DNA of 16,334 nt, from the NCBI GenBank assembly GCA_016840185.1, contig JAEOSV010000052.1, forward strand, positions 1 to 16,334, given 5' to 3'. The position numbers were made by a program, and so were the translations under genes. Source of the stretch: Candidatus Hermodarchaeota archaeon. GTDB lineage: Archaea; Asgardarchaeota; Hermodarchaeia; Hermodarchaeales; Hermodarchaeaceae. Positions 1-6,662 of this stretch are shown here, one piece after another. The notes below the pieces were generated by a model. That model searched no databases and was not told where the DNA came from. It saw only the letters and a program-made list of their open reading frames with translations. Numbering within the stretch: the first letter of the stretch is position 1; every line of letters starts with the position of its first letter.

Positions 1-699
1 CCTGAGAAAACAGTCATCGAAATTGCTGGATCCATTCCTCAAGTTCGCCATCTTGGACAGGATATGACTGCAGGAACCATTGTCATCAAAGGGGATGCAG
101 GGATGCATTTTGGCACCCGGATGAAAGGTGGAACAATTGAGATTCGAGGAAATGCCGATCACTGGCTTGGTGCAGAAATGTCCGGTGGCACGATTCGCGT
201 TGGAGGTAATGTCGGAGATAAGGCAGCCTCCTCTTACCTTGGAAGTAAATATGGCATGAATGGAGGGAATCTTTACATAAAAGGGAACGTGGGACATGAA
301 CTGGGGATGGGGATGCGTCGCGGCATCATTGTGGTTGAAGGAGATACTGAATCATACACAGGGACACGTATGCTTGCTGGAACAATTATCGTTCGTGGAC
401 AGTTAGGTGAACGTGCAGGCGCTGCCATGGGATACAAGGGTACTATAGTCGGGTTGGGCAAAGCGAAGCCACCCATGCCGACGTATTTGTACAATGGTGA
501 ATATTCGGATTTGGTTGTTCTTCGGCTTCTAATGGACGCCATTGAAGCTGAGATCCCAGGCGTTTCATTCACCGAAAAGGAACGTGTGGGCCCTTATCTA
601 CGATTCACTGGCGATTTTGGTTCTGGTGGACGAGGAGAGTTATTCCTCTTCAAACCAACTAACACTCACATTCTTGAGGTGGGTAACAATGGTGGGTAA
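1..699 (+). CDS. fwdC: Formylmethanofuran dehydrogenase subunit C (FwdC/FmdC), 5' truncated
   Basis: Subunit C of the formylmethanofuran dehydrogenase complex, which interconverts CO2 plus methanofuran with formylmethanofuran, the first step of the archaeal methyl branch. The reading frame is open from base 1 and the gene starts before the window; 232 residues are visible. The first ~140 visible residues are a run of short glycine-rich turns (GGTIEIRG, GGTIRVGG, GGNLYIKG, AGTIIVRG), the right-handed beta-helix typical of FwdC and of the glutamate synthase alpha C-terminal domain. The C-terminal part contains YLRFTGDF and GRGELFLF, as expected near the FwdC end. A glutamate synthase domain protein is the main alternative, but the directly following mch gene favours FwdC. 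The stop (697-699) overlaps the mch start by 11 bases, so the two are probably co-transcribed and coupled. Other Fwd subunits would be expected upstream. Confidence 0.9.
   Translation, partial: PEKTVIEIAGSIPQVRHLGQDMTAGTIVIKGDAGMHFGTRMKGGTIEIRGNADHWLGAEMSGGTIRVGGNVGDKAASSYLGSKYGMNGGNLYIKGNVGHELGMGMRRGIIVVEGDTESYTGTRMLAGTIIVRGQLGERAGAAMGYKGTIVGLGKAKPPMPTYLYNGEYSDLVVLRLLMDAIEAEIPGVSFTEKERVGPYLRFTGDFGSGGRGELFLFKPTNTHILEVGNNGG
676..682 (+). promoter_or_regulatory. Ribosome binding site of mch
   Basis: GAGGTGG lies inside the end of fwdC, six bases before the ATG at 689. It matches the archaeal Shine-Dalgarno core GGAGGTGA and decides the mch start, since the reading frame remains open well upstream (to at least 542). 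Confidence 0.65.
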
Positions 700-1666
700 A
701 TCTCAACCAAGTGTCAACAAGCTTGCAATGCCTTTAGTGAAGCGTCTTATCAAAGAGAGTGACCTGCTTCACGTCAAAGTGCATAAAACAAAAAATAAGA
801 CTACCATTATTGATTGTGGGATTGATGTCCCAGGAAGCCTCGAAGCAGGTCGTCTCCTTGCTGAAGTGTGTATGGGCGGATTAGGAACTGTTGAACTCGA
901 TACGACCAACGTCAGTGGATCTACCTTTCCAGCTACACGGGTTAGCTCTGACCATGCGGCTTTAGCTTGTATAGGATCTCAAGCCGCAGGATGGAACATT
1001 AAGGTTGAGGGATTCTTTGCTTTGGGTTCTGGTCCCGCTCGAGCCCGGTCACGAACCGAGAGTAAACTCTTTGACAAACTCAATTATGGCGATAAACACA
1101 AGGAAGCCGTTTTAGTTTTAGAAACACGAACGCTCCCGAACCCTGCCGTCTGCGAATACGTTGCTGACGCCTGTAAGATTGATGAAAAGGATCTTTATCT
1201 CTTGGTGGCCCCCACGGCTAGTATTGCCGGTTCCGTTCAAATTGCCGCCAGGATTGTCGAAACTGGGATTCACAAGCTTAAGATTTTAGGTTATGACTTT
1301 CGGAAAGTCACAAGCGGCATCGGATTATGCCCCATTGTTCCGGTTGCCCGAAAAGATATGCGGGCCATGGGCATCACCAATGATGCAATACTTATGATGG
1401 GTGAAACGTTTCTCTTCATCCAATCCACAGAGGATGATGGTTTAGCTGACCTTATAGAACAAGTCCCTTCATCAACTTCGTCAGATTATGGGAAACCCTT
1501 CCATCAGATTTTCAAGGATGCAGAAGGCGATTTCTACCGAATTGATAAGCTACTATTTGCTCCTGCGCAAATCACCGTGAATGATATGCGTACAGGATTG
1601 TTCCATACGGCTGGAAAACTAGACCCAAAGCTGTTCCTTGAAGCCCTGAAAACCACTCTGAAGTGA
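689..1666 (+). CDS. mch: Methenyltetrahydromethanopterin cyclohydrolase (Mch)
   Basis: Cytoplasmic enzyme that reversibly hydrolyses 5,10-methenyl-H4MPT to 5-formyl-H4MPT in the archaeal C1 (Wood-Ljungdahl methyl) branch. The 325-residue product has the family's usual length. Recognisable conserved stretches include the N-terminal NKLAMPLVKRLI, the DTTNVSGSTFPATRVSSDHA segment, the glycine-rich FALGSGPARA, and the region around KVTSGIGLCPIVPVA. The start at 689 is chosen for its Shine-Dalgarno site and family length; the open frame reaches further back but inside fwdC. It overlaps fwdC by 11 bases, and its TGA overlaps the GTG of the next gene by four, so all three appear translationally coupled. 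The fwdC-mch pairing places two non-adjacent steps of the same pathway in one operon (Ftr acts between them and is not seen here). Confidence 0.95.
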   Translation: MVGKSQPSVNKLAMPLVKRLIKESDLLHVKVHKTKNKTTIIDCGIDVPGSLEAGRLLAEVCMGGLGTVELDTTNVSGSTFPATRVSSDHAALACIGSQAAGWNIKVEGFFALGSGPARARSRTESKLFDKLNYGDKHKEAVLVLETRTLPNPAVCEYVADACKIDEKDLYLLVAPTASIAGSVQIAARIVETGIHKLKILGYDFRKVTSGIGLCPIVPVARKDMRAMGITNDAILMMGETFLFIQSTEDDGLADLIEQVPSSTSSDYGKPFHQIFKDAEGDFYRIDKLLFAPAQITVNDMRTGLFHTAGKLDPKLFLEALKTTLK

Positions 1667-2100
1667 GTTCAAGTCACTTCGACAAAAGCCTAAAAACTGT
1701 AGATGCACCAGTAGACCCAGCTATTATTGTAGGAGGCTATTTTCTCATGAAGAAAGGAATCGCTCCAGTTGAAGTGGCTGAACTGTTTTACAAATACTTA
1801 GTTGAACAAGAAAAGGAAAAGTGGTTGCTAACCTTCCGAAAATATCACCAAGACCGCGCAGAACAGGGTGGGTCCTCTCCCGATCTCTACTGGCGAGCGG
1901 GTCAAAAGATGCAACGGGATTACGGATATACTTACAAACGTGTACCCGAAAAGGATACACAGTTGGATGAGAAGCGATGGAAGTTCTTTTTCCAACGATA
2001 CAAACCGGATGGAAACAAAAGTGCAAGCCCCGCACCTATCACCATTGTTCGCGATGAAGAATTAGATGGCGAATGGCGCGTGGATGTAGCAACAGTCTAA
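1663..2100 (+). CDS. Conserved-looking protein of unknown function, coupled to mch
   Basis: I do not recognise this 145-residue protein. It is soluble, with no signal peptide or membrane segment, is rich in charged and aromatic residues, and appears mostly helical from residue 25 to 110, including VEVAELFYKYLVEQEKEKW and a tyrosine-rich DYGYTYKRVPEKD segment. There are no cysteines and therefore no metal-site signature. The GTG at 1663 overlaps the mch stop in a GTGA junction, which argues for co-translation. An alternative start is the ATG at 1747, preceded by AGGAGG at 1731-1736 with 10-base spacing; that form would lack the first 28 residues. Its position as third gene after fwdC and mch suggests a link to C1 metabolism or its regulation, but nothing in the sequence shows the role. 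The frame ends at 2100, about 100 bases before an unrelated antiporter gene. Confidence 0.75.
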   Translation: MSSSHFDKSLKTVDAPVDPAIIVGGYFLMKKGIAPVEVAELFYKYLVEQEKEKWLLTFRKYHQDRAEQGGSSPDLYWRAGQKMQRDYGYTYKRVPEKDTQLDEKRWKFFFQRYKPDGNKSASPAPITIVRDEELDGEWRVDVATV

Positions 2101-2139
2101 CCTGCATTACACACTGCTAGTATGAGGACAATGGCTGTC

Positions 2140-2158
2140 GACCGAATTACCTTCGGTC
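2140..2158 (+). repeat. Small inverted repeat downstream of the fwdC-mch operon
   Basis: GACCGAA and TTCGGTC form a perfect 7-base stem around a five-base loop, 40 bases after the last gene of the operon and 44 bases before the antiporter start. It is not followed by a T-run, so it is not a clear terminator; it could stabilise the upstream transcript 3' end or bind a regulator. Confidence 0.35.
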
Positions 2159-2170
2159 TACTATCAACAG

Positions 2171-2179
2171 AATTTATGA
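2171..2179 (+). promoter_or_regulatory. Possible TATA box of the antiporter gene
   Basis: AATTTATGA is centred 28 bases before the ATG at 2203. At the usual archaeal spacing of about 26 bases, transcription would start within a few bases of the start codon, giving a leaderless or nearly leaderless mRNA. The match to the TTTATATA consensus is only partial. Confidence 0.35.
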
Positions 2180-2202
2180 AACAATGACTGAAGGGGTTTT
2201 TT

Positions 2203-3585
2203 ATGGCACTGGTATTTGCTCTGCTCATCGTGATCTTTGCCGCAATCGTTGTTAGTGCCACGTTTCTCTCCCACATCTTTTCTGAGCTCACACGCTTACC
2301 GCGCCTAATTTTCTATATCATCGTTGGATTAATCATTGGACCCCTTTTCTTGAATTTGCTGAATCCAACTATTCTTACAATAAATGAGGGGCAGTTTCTT
2401 CAAGCTGTTGTCTCAGTGGCGGTTGCAGTTATCGTCTTTGAGGGTGGTTACAGTTTCAATAGGTGTCTTCCCCATGAGCAAGCATGTTCTCCCATCGAAT
2501 TTCGACGCCTCATTGGGAATGTTCTCAGATTATCGCTCATTGGCGGGTTAATCACGGCAGCCCTTATGACGTTTATTTTCTTATTTGTTGCAGCTATCAT
2601 CCCACCCTTTGCTTTATTGATGGGTGTCTTGACCATGATTACTGGACCCACGGTAATCAATCCTGTCGTCCGGAGATTAGGAATAAAAGAAGATGTGGCT
2701 TTCACACTAGAAGGAGAGGGCTTAATCAACGACGCAATTGGCGTGATTCTTGCTTCTGCAATATTCACAGCAATATTAGCTTCTTTATCTGGAATTCCAA
2801 TTGCCCTTCCTATCGTGGTTACAGTTAACCTCTTAATTGGAATACTTGCCGGACTAGCTGTTGGAGGGATTGGGGTGTTCATTTCTCAATGGATTGGACC
2901 ACGATTCACCGCACGGTATAAGGATCAGATTGACATGCATAGTCTTACGCATCTTTCACGCATTGGAATGCTCATTGTGGCTTTTGCAGCCTTTGCGCTG
3001 GCTGAGACTTTTGCTCATCATGCTGGAATTGTGGCAGCATTGATTGCAGGCATAATGTTGGGGAATCGAGATAAATTTGGGATTGGACCCGAAATTGATT
3101 GGGAAGATTATGAGTCCTATAATATGAAGCAGCATATCGAAGAGGGTGTCCATACTTTCCAGTCGGATCTTGTTCAATTGGCGATTGCCAGTGTTTTCCT
3201 GCTTTTAACCGCGTTCATCACGTGGGATTTACTAATTGTAACGTTGTTCACTCCATTCTTCTTAGTGGGTTTGGTGGTCGTTGGTTTGTTAATTCTTGGA
3301 GTTCGTCCTCTCGCAGTTTTTGTATCCACGATTCGAACCGAGTTTACTTTTCGTGAACGTATCTTCATGAGTTTCTTTGGTCCGCGGGGAATCGTTATTG
3401 CTGCCACAGGTGTCTTCTTTTCTTTGACGTTAGCACTCAATTACTCTTTTGTTTATCCGCAACTCACAGGGTATATTTTCCTGATTGTCTTAATGACGGT
3501 AGTAATCCAAGCAGGGCTTGCTCCAGTTCTCGCTAAGAGCTGTAAAGTCTGCACCGTAGAGTATGGGAAACAAGAACAGGAATAA
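2203..3585 (+). CDS. Na+/H+ antiporter of the CPA1 (NhaP-like) family
   Basis: Integral membrane protein of 460 residues that most likely exchanges Na+ or K+ for H+ across the cell membrane. It is very hydrophobic, with roughly 11-13 membrane segments. Family signatures include FEGG at 80-82, GPTVINPVVRRLG at 148-160, and EGEGLINDAIG at 170-180; the Asn176-Asp177 pair is the ion-binding ND motif that marks electroneutral CPA1 members, as opposed to the DD pair of electrogenic NhaA types. A GPRGIVIAA motif lies near residue 395, matching the conserved arginine helix of NhaP proteins. The segment around 84-101 (with two cysteines) and the acidic loop at ~290-310 are cytoplasmic or external loops. 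Two cysteines also occur in the short tail. It stands alone after a ~100-base gap and probably has its own promoter. Ion specificity cannot be read from sequence. Confidence 0.88.
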   Translation: MALVFALLIVIFAAIVVSATFLSHIFSELTRLPRLIFYIIVGLIIGPLFLNLLNPTILTINEGQFLQAVVSVAVAVIVFEGGYSFNRCLPHEQACSPIEFRRLIGNVLRLSLIGGLITAALMTFIFLFVAAIIPPFALLMGVLTMITGPTVINPVVRRLGIKEDVAFTLEGEGLINDAIGVILASAIFTAILASLSGIPIALPIVVTVNLLIGILAGLAVGGIGVFISQWIGPRFTARYKDQIDMHSLTHLSRIGMLIVAFAAFALAETFAHHAGIVAALIAGIMLGNRDKFGIGPEIDWEDYESYNMKQHIEEGVHTFQSDLVQLAIASVFLLLTAFITWDLLIVTLFTPFFLVGLVVVGLLILGVRPLAVFVSTIRTEFTFRERIFMSFFGPRGIVIAATGVFFSLTLALNYSFVYPQLTGYIFLIVLMTVVIQAGLAPVLAKSCKVCTVEYGKQEQE

Positions 3586-3649
3586 GCCCTTCGTACTCAA
3601 GAAACGGGTGTTTTACAGAGAAGATTTCAAACCACAGGCAATTCGTCGA

Positions 3650-3657
3650 TTTTATAT
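3650..3657 (+). promoter_or_regulatory. Candidate TATA box between antiporter gene and nreA
   Basis: TTTTATAT is a good match to the archaeal TATA consensus within the 174-base gap 3586-3759. Initiation about 26 bases downstream (near 3680) would leave a leader of about 80 bases before the nreA GTG. The gap also holds an open frame of 66 codons (3563-3763), which I consider unconvincing. No RNA gene was recognised here. Confidence 0.4.
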
Positions 3658-3759
3658 CCGAATAAAACAGGGAAGCACAACGTTCCTTTACTTCACTTAT
3701 CATGCGCCCTCTCTTGGTTTAAAGGACGGGGCTTGTAAGATATCTATGGCGGTGCGGAT

Positions 3760-5133
3760 GTGAGGCAACTTAAGAGCCGAGGCTCATCAAAACGAGTAAA
3801 ACTCGTGAAGAAAGTCCGCAAAGTCGCACCCTATCTGGCCCCTGTGGTGGATGGCGTTGAAGCCGCCCAGGACCTAGATATAACCATGCAGACCCTGTCA
3901 CCTGACTCCAGCCAGACCCGCTGTCTCGTCTGCAAGGGTGGGAAAATGCTCTGTGGCAAGTCTTCTTGCCCCCTCCTGCACCGGCTTTATTCTTTTTTGA
4001 AGGTCAAACCCTTACTCGATAGAACGGATCTTGAGGGATCATCACCGCCAGGGGTCTTTGTTGGACGCTTTGGTTATCCAAAGGTCTACGCGGGCCCCTT
4101 GGTCCCACCCGTTATCGGAGACACTTCTATTTATGACTCCCCTGAAGACTGGATGTACTTGGACCTCGAACAAATCTTAGAATACCGCTATTCGCTGGTA
4201 CGTGGGATGCACCGGGTAACCGTATTTGAGCCTGAGCAGTCTGGTCGTATCATTGATGATACACGGGATATGACTCTGTCTTCAGGTCCCGTTGAAACGG
4301 AAATTATGTTCAAGAAGCGTCCTCGCCGCCCACTCCGGCTTGAATCCGAAGTTCAACCCATGGGTCCATCAGCTATGTTAGAGAAATTCGTGTTGGGGAC
4401 AATGAAAGGGCATAAGCAATTAGAACGTGCCTATGATGACCGAGACCTTAAGGCAGCTCCAGCCGTGGTTGACCTTTACACAAATAATGTCAATCTAACG
4501 AAAATCACTCGGGCATTCAGTATGGGATCTTTTGGAATTGGTGGAAATCGACGGATGGTTCCAACACGATGGAGTATCACTGCGGTAGATAGCACTGTTG
4601 GACGTCACTTCCGAAGTCAGGTTAAAGAGCTCCCTTTCATTAACGAATATCGTGTATACGAGCACAACTTCCTTGGTAATCACTTCAAAATTCTCATGGC
4701 ACCTGAAGAATGGAACTATGAACTCGTTGAAGCCTGGTATCCTGGAACCAGTTGGAACCCATCAGGTAGCCACATAGGCATTTGTAGCGATTGGGAATCT
4801 TATAAAGGACGTTCAGGCTATGCCCGAATCGGTGGATGTTATTATGCAGCTCGTGCCATGGTAACAGAACGCCTTGTCGGAGAAGGGCGACAGGCGTCAG
4901 TTGTTATTCTCCGAGAAGCACGACCTAACCAACTAATGCCTCTCGGGGTATGGGTAGTCCGTGAGACGGTGAGGGAAGCTTTGAATCAACCCTATATCCG
5001 ATTTGATACGCGGGATGAGGCCATTCGGTATATGATGTCAGGCATGAAAATTAATTTGAAGACCTGGATTGATGGCGGAAGCTTGTTGGCTCGGCAACTC
5101 TATCAGCGTCGGTTAACGGATTTTATCCATTAG
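3760..5133 (+). CDS. nreA: DNA repair protein NreA (DUF650/DUF651)
   Basis: Archaeal NreA family protein, implicated in DNA damage repair together with the sliding clamp PCNA. Of its 457 residues, Cys55, Cys58, Cys65 and Cys70 (CLVC...CGKSSC) form the N-terminal zinc-finger-like motif typical of the family. The DUF650 core follows, with PPGVFVGRFGYPKV and YAGPLVPP, then the DUF651 part with RRMVPTRWSITAVDS and GGCYYAARAMVTERL. The C-terminal end, Gln449-x-x-Leu452-x-x-Phe455-Ile456, is a PCNA-interacting (PIP) box and lies at the extreme terminus as known for NreA. The GTG at 3760 is the first start after an in-frame stop at 3736; it leaves a basic 54-residue lead before the first cysteine, which is longer than I expect. 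An ATG at 3886 would shorten this lead to 12 residues. Confidence 0.93.
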   Translation: MRQLKSRGSSKRVKLVKKVRKVAPYLAPVVDGVEAAQDLDITMQTLSPDSSQTRCLVCKGGKMLCGKSSCPLLHRLYSFLKVKPLLDRTDLEGSSPPGVFVGRFGYPKVYAGPLVPPVIGDTSIYDSPEDWMYLDLEQILEYRYSLVRGMHRVTVFEPEQSGRIIDDTRDMTLSSGPVETEIMFKKRPRRPLRLESEVQPMGPSAMLEKFVLGTMKGHKQLERAYDDRDLKAAPAVVDLYTNNVNLTKITRAFSMGSFGIGGNRRMVPTRWSITAVDSTVGRHFRSQVKELPFINEYRVYEHNFLGNHFKILMAPEEWNYELVEAWYPGTSWNPSGSHIGICSDWESYKGRSGYARIGGCYYAARAMVTERLVGEGRQASVVILREARPNQLMPLGVWVVRETVREALNQPYIRFDTRDEAIRYMMSGMKINLKTWIDGGSLLARQLYQRRLTDFIH

Positions 5134-5150
5134 CCTCCGATGGCAACGGT

Positions 5151-5160
5151 TATTTGTTAA
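5151..5160 (+). promoter_or_regulatory. Weak TATA-like box before the prenyltransferase gene
   Basis: TATTTGTTAA is centred about 24 bases before the GTG at 5179, where no Shine-Dalgarno sequence is visible. This fits a leaderless mRNA starting at or near the GTG. The sequence match is weak. Confidence 0.25.
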
Positions 5161-5178
5161 TACTTCATTACTTCCTGT

Positions 5179-6018
5179 GTGACTCATAAAGCCCTCGTTG
5201 TTTTCCAAGTTAGTCGACCGTTGGGATGGTTGATTGCGCCCCTTGTTTTTCTCCTAGGTTTAACTGCGTTTGGCACCCCACTCACTCCGCTAGCAATCGT
5301 GCAGATAGTGTTATTGTCAATTCCGTATTGCATCCTGCTGTATGGCACGAATGACATCTACGATTATGAAGCGGATAAACTGAATCCGCGAAAACCAGTG
5401 AGAGATTCTGTTGAGATGGAAACTGAAATTTTTCCTATGGTCAGAAAGCTCTCCTTGCTTGTCGCTGTCTTGCTAATAGTAAGCGCGGTATTAACCTTGA
5501 ATCCAACAAACATCTTGGCAATGTGCATTTTACTCTTCTTTTCGTATTTCTATTCAGCTCCACCCCTGCGCTTCAAGCAATGGCCTCCAATGGACTCGGT
5601 GTCTAATGGAATTCTGTACTTTTTTGCACCGGTGCTTTTGGGTGCAAGCTTTGGTGCATCACTACTTGCCCTTCCTATCCAAGTGTATTTCATTACTGCA
5701 GGGGTCATGGGCATACATTCGTTTAGTACGATCATGGACCACAGTGCTGATCAATTGGTGGGTGAAAGAACCTTTGCAACAGTATATGGAATACGAGCCG
5801 CATCAATTTTTACGGTGGTAGTCTTCGTCATCGCTTACCTGTTTGCTGGTTTTCAGGGGATGATTGTAGGGTACTTCCTCATTTTCTGCGCCGTGCTTGC
5901 CGTAATAATTACTATTGTTCCTTCAGAGAAATGGGCAAAATACTTCTTCTATGCGACGGGTGTTGGATTTGGGGTTGTCGCGGTATTCGAAGTACTTAGA
6001 TATCTAGCATTTTTTTAA
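5179..6018 (+). CDS. UbiA-family prenyltransferase, lycopene elongase-like
   Basis: Integral membrane prenyltransferase of 279 residues with about eight or nine hydrophobic segments. The first aspartate-rich motif is Asn58-Asp59-x-x-Asp62-x-x-x-Asp66 (NDIYDYEAD) followed by KLNPRK; the second is Asp187-x-x-x-Asp191 (DHSAD). These bind the Mg2+-diphosphate of a prenyl donor. The conserved YSAPPLRFK lies at 125-133. The NDxxDYExDxxNPRK form and N-terminal SRPLGW resemble the lycopene elongase (CrtEb/LyeJ) branch of UbiA more than the archaeal geranylgeranylglyceryl-phosphate geranylgeranyltransferases, which usually show NDYFDxxID with NxPxRP. A role in C50 carotenoid or another prenylated lipid is therefore possible, but no carotenoid gene is adjacent. 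It starts at GTG with no clear ribosome binding site and converges with the ferritin-like gene, 43 bases away. Confidence 0.85.
   Translation: MTHKALVVFQVSRPLGWLIAPLVFLLGLTAFGTPLTPLAIVQIVLLSIPYCILLYGTNDIYDYEADKLNPRKPVRDSVEMETEIFPMVRKLSLLVAVLLIVSAVLTLNPTNILAMCILLFFSYFYSAPPLRFKQWPPMDSVSNGILYFFAPVLLGASFGASLLALPIQVYFITAGVMGIHSFSTIMDHSADQLVGERTFATVYGIRAASIFTVVVFVIAYLFAGFQGMIVGYFLIFCAVLAVIITIVPSEKWAKYFFYATGVGFGVVAVFEVLRYLAFF
6010..6016 (+). terminator. T-run terminator at the end of the prenyltransferase gene
   Basis: Seven consecutive T bases overlap the last codons and stop of the prenyltransferase gene, in a convergent junction. Oligo-T on the non-template strand is sufficient to terminate archaeal RNA polymerase, so termination here is plausible. 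There is no hairpin. Confidence 0.4.
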
Positions 6019-6061
6019 TTGAACTGGAAATTATTATGCCCTTTGAAAGAGCTTAGAAAGA

Positions 6062-6538
6062 TTAACCACCGGGTCCGCCATGCCACGGGGCATCTTTCCA
6101 GGTGAGATCCCAGAGATCTTCTTCAGTGAGGGTTTCTTTTTCGATAACGAGTTTGTAAAGTTGGGTAAGGAGAAGATGATGGCGCTTTTCGTCTTCGAGG
6201 ATGTATTCGAGGACTTGTTTGGATCCAGGATCTTCGGTTTGTGGGATGAGTTCAGCGTAAGTTTTGATTGCGTGGGCTTCCATTTCGATATGGGCTTTGA
6301 TATCTTCCCCTAGTTCATCCCGTTTGGCTTCATCGATAAATGGGGTTTTGGATTCAATTCGCGCAAGAATGGCGTTGAGCATGAGGGCATGTTTGTTTGA
6401 GTCAAAGGCGATGGCTTGAATGAGATACTTGACAAGTTGGTTTTGTGTGTCGCTTACGCCTTTGTTTGCTATTTTAACGATTTTTTCTTCGAGTTTGATT
6501 TGTTCCTCAAGAAACGCTTTGAGTTGATCCTTATCCAT
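6062..6538 (-). CDS. Small ferritin-like diiron protein
   Basis: A 158-residue four-helix protein of the ferritin-like superfamily. Likely metal ligands are Glu18 on helix 1, Asp46 and His50 on helix 2 (DSNKH), Glu85 or Glu87 and His89 on helix 3 (EMEAH), and Asp116/Glu117 and His120 on helix 4 (DEKRH). The helix 2 and helix 4 sites repeat as D-x-x-K/R-H followed by L-rich turns, the internal two-fold pattern of this fold. There is no rubredoxin-like Cys domain, so it is not a full rubrerythrin. The C-terminal 25 residues are Trp-, Pro- and Gly-rich (ending PWHGGPGG). It may handle iron or peroxide, but the function is not established. The ATG is preceded by GGTGATC at proper spacing. It is divergent from the SPL gene with a shared 124-base region. 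Confidence 0.82.
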   Translation of the reverse strand: MDKDQLKAFLEEQIKLEEKIVKIANKGVSDTQNQLVKYLIQAIAFDSNKHALMLNAILARIESKTPFIDEAKRDELGEDIKAHIEMEAHAIKTYAELIPQTEDPGSKQVLEYILEDEKRHHLLLTQLYKLVIEKETLTEEDLWDLTWKDAPWHGGPGG

Positions 6539-6542
6539 GTGT

Positions 6543-6549
6543 GATCACC
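6543..6549 (-). promoter_or_regulatory. Ribosome binding site of the ferritin-like gene
   Basis: Read on the minus strand, GGTGATC ends four bases before the ATG. It pairs with the distal half of the archaeal anti-Shine-Dalgarno (GGAGGTGATC), so the effective spacing is normal. Confidence 0.55.
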
Positions 6550-6624
6550 GTCGTCCACTTCGTGAGTGCTTCCTTTTTTGTGTTGTCATTCTCTCACATT
6601 CACTTTTCCTAGTGTGGTCACAGC

Positions 6625-6634
6625 TTTTATTATA
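6625..6634 (+). promoter_or_regulatory. TATA box of the SPL-family gene
   Basis: TTTTATTATA lies in the divergent region and is centred about 33 bases before the TTG start at 6663. Initiation near 6656 would leave only a few leader bases, which explains the missing Shine-Dalgarno site and supports the TTG start. Confidence 0.5.
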
Positions 6635-6662
6635 CAAGTGGAAAAAAGACCCTTGAGAAACC

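Noticed and set aside
542..688. Upstream extension of the mch frame
   Set aside because: It lies wholly inside fwdC; a Shine-Dalgarno site precedes the ATG at 689, and the resulting 325 residues match the family length.
3690..3740. Possible structured RNA around GCCC...GGGGC in the gap before nreA
   Set aside because: Only a four-base stem with a long loop can be formed, and no tRNA, C/D box or riboswitch feature is visible.
3563..3763. Plus-strand frame of 66 codons bridging the antiporter gene and nreA
   Set aside because: It overlaps both neighbours, but it has no good ribosome binding site, contains the best TATA-like box of the gap, and its basic product resembles no family I know. It is more likely a chance frame over a promoter region.
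6541..6548. GTGATCAC palindrome before the ferritin-like gene
   Set aside because: It is explained by the GGTGATC ribosome binding site, which is self-complementary in part, so an operator is not needed.
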